DNA of 6,693 bases from Acidobacteriota bacterium (GTDB lineage: Bacteria; Acidobacteriota; Polarisedimenticolia; J045), in NCBI GenBank assembly GCA_027001345.1, contig JALTMS010000200.1, forward strand, positions 1-6,693. Reading direction: 5' to 3'. The notes beneath the pieces were generated by a model. It made no database searches, was not told the DNA's origin, and saw only the letters and a list, made by a program, of their open reading frames with translations. Of the stretch, positions 5,023 to 6,693 are shown one piece after another; the first letter of the stretch is position 1; every line of letters starts with the position of its first letter. The position numbers were made by a program, and so were the translations under genes.

Positions 5023-6530
5023 AGCGTCGGGTCGGCGTGCTCGAGTTGCTGGCGGCGGCGGCCAGTCAAGGGGCCGTCGATCACCTGCACCGCTTTTTCT
5101 TCACCCGCCAGGCAGCGGGCGTGATGCCTCAGGTAGTCTCCGCCTGGGCTCGCCGACAGGGGCACGCAACTTTCTATGCGACGTGGTACGGCGCAGGCCG
5201 GGCGGAAAAACTACTACCCGACGATCTGGACGTGGTCTTCATCGCCTGTCACTCCCCGGGCAGTCTGGTGGCCTACGCGCTGGCCTCCATCTACCGTGCC
5301 CGCGGCGTGCACACGGTGCTCGGCGGCCCCCACGCGGCCTCGTTCCCGGCCGACGCCGAGCGCTTTTTCGACACCGTAGTCGAAAGCTGCGACGAGACCG
5401 TCATCGCTCGATTGATCGACGACCCCTCCGCTCACCGCGGCATCATCGCGACCGGTGCAGCACTGGACGCACTGCCGACGGTCGAGGAACGCGAGCCGGA
5501 GATCCGCCGATCGGCGATGCTCGGTGGCCGCCCCTTCTTCGCCACCACCGTACCTCTACTCTCGAGCCTCGGCTGCCCCTACCGCTGTGACTTCTGCATC
5601 GATGCCACTCGCCGCTGGACGCTACTTCCCGCTGGAGATCTCGAAGGCGATCTGGAGTTTCTCGAATCACGCTATCCCGGCGTGCGACTCGTCTTCCACG
5701 ATCCGAACTTCGCGGTTCGCTTCGACGAGGTGATGGAAGTTCTCGCCACCCGGCCCCCGCAACATCGACTGCCCTACGCGATGCAAGCCAGCCTCTCGAT
5801 ACTCACCCCACAGCGCCTGCCCCGACTGGCGGAAACCGGTTGCGTCTACACCGCGCCGAGTCTCGAAACCTTCTCGGACTATGCGGAGAAGTCGGGCATC
5901 GCCCCCGCACCGGCCACCGAGCGTCTCGGGAAGATGATCGGGCACTTGCAGGCGATTGCGGACCATGTCCCGGGCATCCAGGTCAACCTGATCTTCGGCC
6001 TCGACCAGGATGGGGACGGCCGGGAGCATCTCGAGCTGTCGCTGGCGCTGATGCGTGCGGTGCCCTTCGCACTGATCACGGCCACCATTGCCATGCCCTA
6101 CGGCGGAACCGAGCTGCACCAGCGACTGCGCCGGGAGGGCCGACTGCTGACAAGCCTGCCGCCGGCGTTCTACTACTTGCCCGACATGGCGTTCCTCCGC
6201 CCTTCCGGCGACCACCCCGAGGCACTTTATGATCGCCTGATTCGGGCGTTCGAAGTGATGACCTCGCGGGAGATCCTCCTGGCGCGCGCTCGCAGCTCCC
6301 TGCCCCTGGGCCTCAAGGTGTTGCACAACGCTCGGGCACTCGAAGCGCGTCGCATGCTCAAACGCCTACGCGTTGTGCGTCGGCGCCTCGATACCGACAA
6401 CGAGCTGCGCGCCTTCTTTCATGGCGCGCACGGGCGACTGCCCGACTGGTATCGGCAGCGGGCGCGCCGCCGTCTCGGTCCCTACGCCCGCCTGCTGGCC
6501 CCCGACTGGCTGCGAGCTGTCCAGGGATGA
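5019..6530 (+). CDS. Radical SAM protein with N-terminal cobalamin-binding-like domain
   Basis: The 503-residue protein has a Rossmann-like N-terminal part (about 1-140), including DVVFIACHSPGS (71-82) and VLGGPHAASFP (100-110), as in B12-binding radical SAM enzymes. The usual DxHxxG cobalamin-ligand motif is absent. The catalytic domain begins near 175. CPYRCDFC (186-193) gives the CxxxCxxC cluster ligands C186, C190 and C193, followed by FHDPNF (226-231) and NLIFGLDQDG (323-332). An arginine-rich C-terminal tail (about 415-503) has no recognised domain. Relatives include methyltransferases and cyclases acting on lipids, tetrapyrroles or natural products; the substrate here is unknown. The GTG at 5019 lies in a GTGA overlap with the Lgt-like stop and has AGAAGG eight bases upstream, so the two are translationally coupled. 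An open frame extends far upstream but only shadows the Lgt-like gene. Confidence 0.87.
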   Translation: MKRRVGVLELLAAAASQGAVDHLHRFFFTRQAAGVMPQVVSAWARRQGHATFYATWYGAGRAEKLLPDDLDVVFIACHSPGSLVAYALASIYRARGVHTVLGGPHAASFPADAERFFDTVVESCDETVIARLIDDPSAHRGIIATGAALDALPTVEEREPEIRRSAMLGGRPFFATTVPLLSSLGCPYRCDFCIDATRRWTLLPAGDLEGDLEFLESRYPGVRLVFHDPNFAVRFDEVMEVLATRPPQHRLPYAMQASLSILTPQRLPRLAETGCVYTAPSLETFSDYAEKSGIAPAPATERLGKMIGHLQAIADHVPGIQVNLIFGLDQDGDGREHLELSLALMRAVPFALITATIAMPYGGTELHQRLRREGRLLTSLPPAFYYLPDMAFLRPSGDHPEALYDRLIRAFEVMTSREILLARARSSLPLGLKVLHNARALEARRMLKRLRVVRRRLDTDNELRAFFHGAHGRLPDWYRQRARRRLGPYARLLAPDWLRAVQG

Positions 6531-6533
6531 CGC

Positions 6534-6552
6534 CTGGCGGCTCGACCGCTGG
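6534..6552. terminator. Possible bidirectional terminator hairpin between converging genes
   Basis: CTGGCGG (6534-6540) can pair with CCGCTGG (6546-6552) around a CTCGA loop, seven pairs of which two are G-T/U wobbles. It fills most of the 28-bp gap between the radical SAM stop and the stop of the converging hydroxylase gene. There is no T-run on either side. Confidence 0.28.
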
Positions 6553-6558
6553 CGTCGA

Positions 6559-6693
6559 TCATCGACTCGACAGCCACCCGACGCTGATCAATCCCCGCCA
6601 GGAGGGGCGCCGTGGCGGCAGGGCCTCGCTGCCGGCGGGATCCCAGGTGCCGAAGAGATGGTCCCACCAGTCCACCGCCAGGCCGAAGTTGCA
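6559..6693 (-). CDS. Fatty-acid hydroxylase / sterol desaturase family protein, C-terminal 44 codons
   Basis: Read leftward from the window edge, the frame opens with NFGLAVDWWDHLFGTWDP and runs to a TGA at 6561-6559 without interruption. The NFG-LxxxxWDxLFGTW pattern is the conserved end of the fatty-acid hydroxylase superfamily (di-iron, membrane-bound). In that family it follows the last histidine box, so the HxxHH-type boxes lie outside this window. Members hydroxylate or desaturate fatty acyl chains, sterols, carotenoids or ether lipids. The gene converges on the radical SAM gene with a 28-bp gap, so it belongs to a different transcript. The family call rests on 44 residues; the substrate cannot be inferred. 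Confidence 0.78.
   Translation of the reverse strand, partial: CNFGLAVDWWDHLFGTWDPAGSEALPPRRPSWRGLISVGWLSSR

Overview
The window is a gene-dense, GC-rich stretch of a Gram-negative bacterial chromosome. A Ppx/GppA-type phosphatase, a symmetrical Ap4A hydrolase (ApaH), a SixA-type phosphohistidine phosphatase and a lipoprotein with a clean lipobox are most familiar from Proteobacteria. The Ppx and ApaH N-termini read much like gammaproteobacterial ones. The lineage is an inference from remembered family sequences, not from a search. I see no tRNA, rRNA, CRISPR array, insertion sequence or phage gene.

Left half (1-2318), small phosphatases and a tRNA-editing enzyme. The first 45 codons of a Ppx/GppA gene run leftward off the edge. 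A 179-bp divergent spacer separates it from apaH, which runs rightward (315-1124). After apaH comes a convergent spacer with weak hairpins. Then come two leftward genes that could be co-transcribed: a YbaK/EbsC-type aminoacyl-tRNA deacylase (1851-2318) followed by sixA. The sixA gene is split by an apparent one-base deletion in a run of four G at 1385-1388 (plus strand). The normal SixA C-terminus is still readable in another frame down to 1271, so this is a recent frameshift or a sequencing/assembly error. Ppx, ApaH and SixA all remove phosphate from signalling molecules or proteins (polyphosphate/pppGpp, Ap4A, phosphohistidine).

Right half (2566-6530), a rightward three-gene run. It holds (i) a lipoprotein with an M49-like zinc peptidase signature (HEVAH plus EEGKAD), (ii) 27 bp later an Lgt-like integral membrane protein, and (iii) overlapping it by GTGA, a radical SAM protein with an N-terminal cobalamin-binding-like Rossmann region. 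The Lgt-like protein keeps the fold motifs but has Tyr, Cys and Cys where E. coli Lgt has His103, Asn146 and Glu151. It is therefore probably a paralogue with an altered reaction rather than the housekeeping Lgt. Convergent with this run, the last 44 codons of a fatty-acid hydroxylase/sterol desaturase family gene enter from the right edge (6559-6693).

The most interesting unit is the translationally coupled pair of variant Lgt and radical SAM enzyme, next to a lipoprotein peptidase and a lipid hydroxylase. It could be an envelope-lipid or lipoprotein modification module. This is inferred from gene order and active-site substitutions only.
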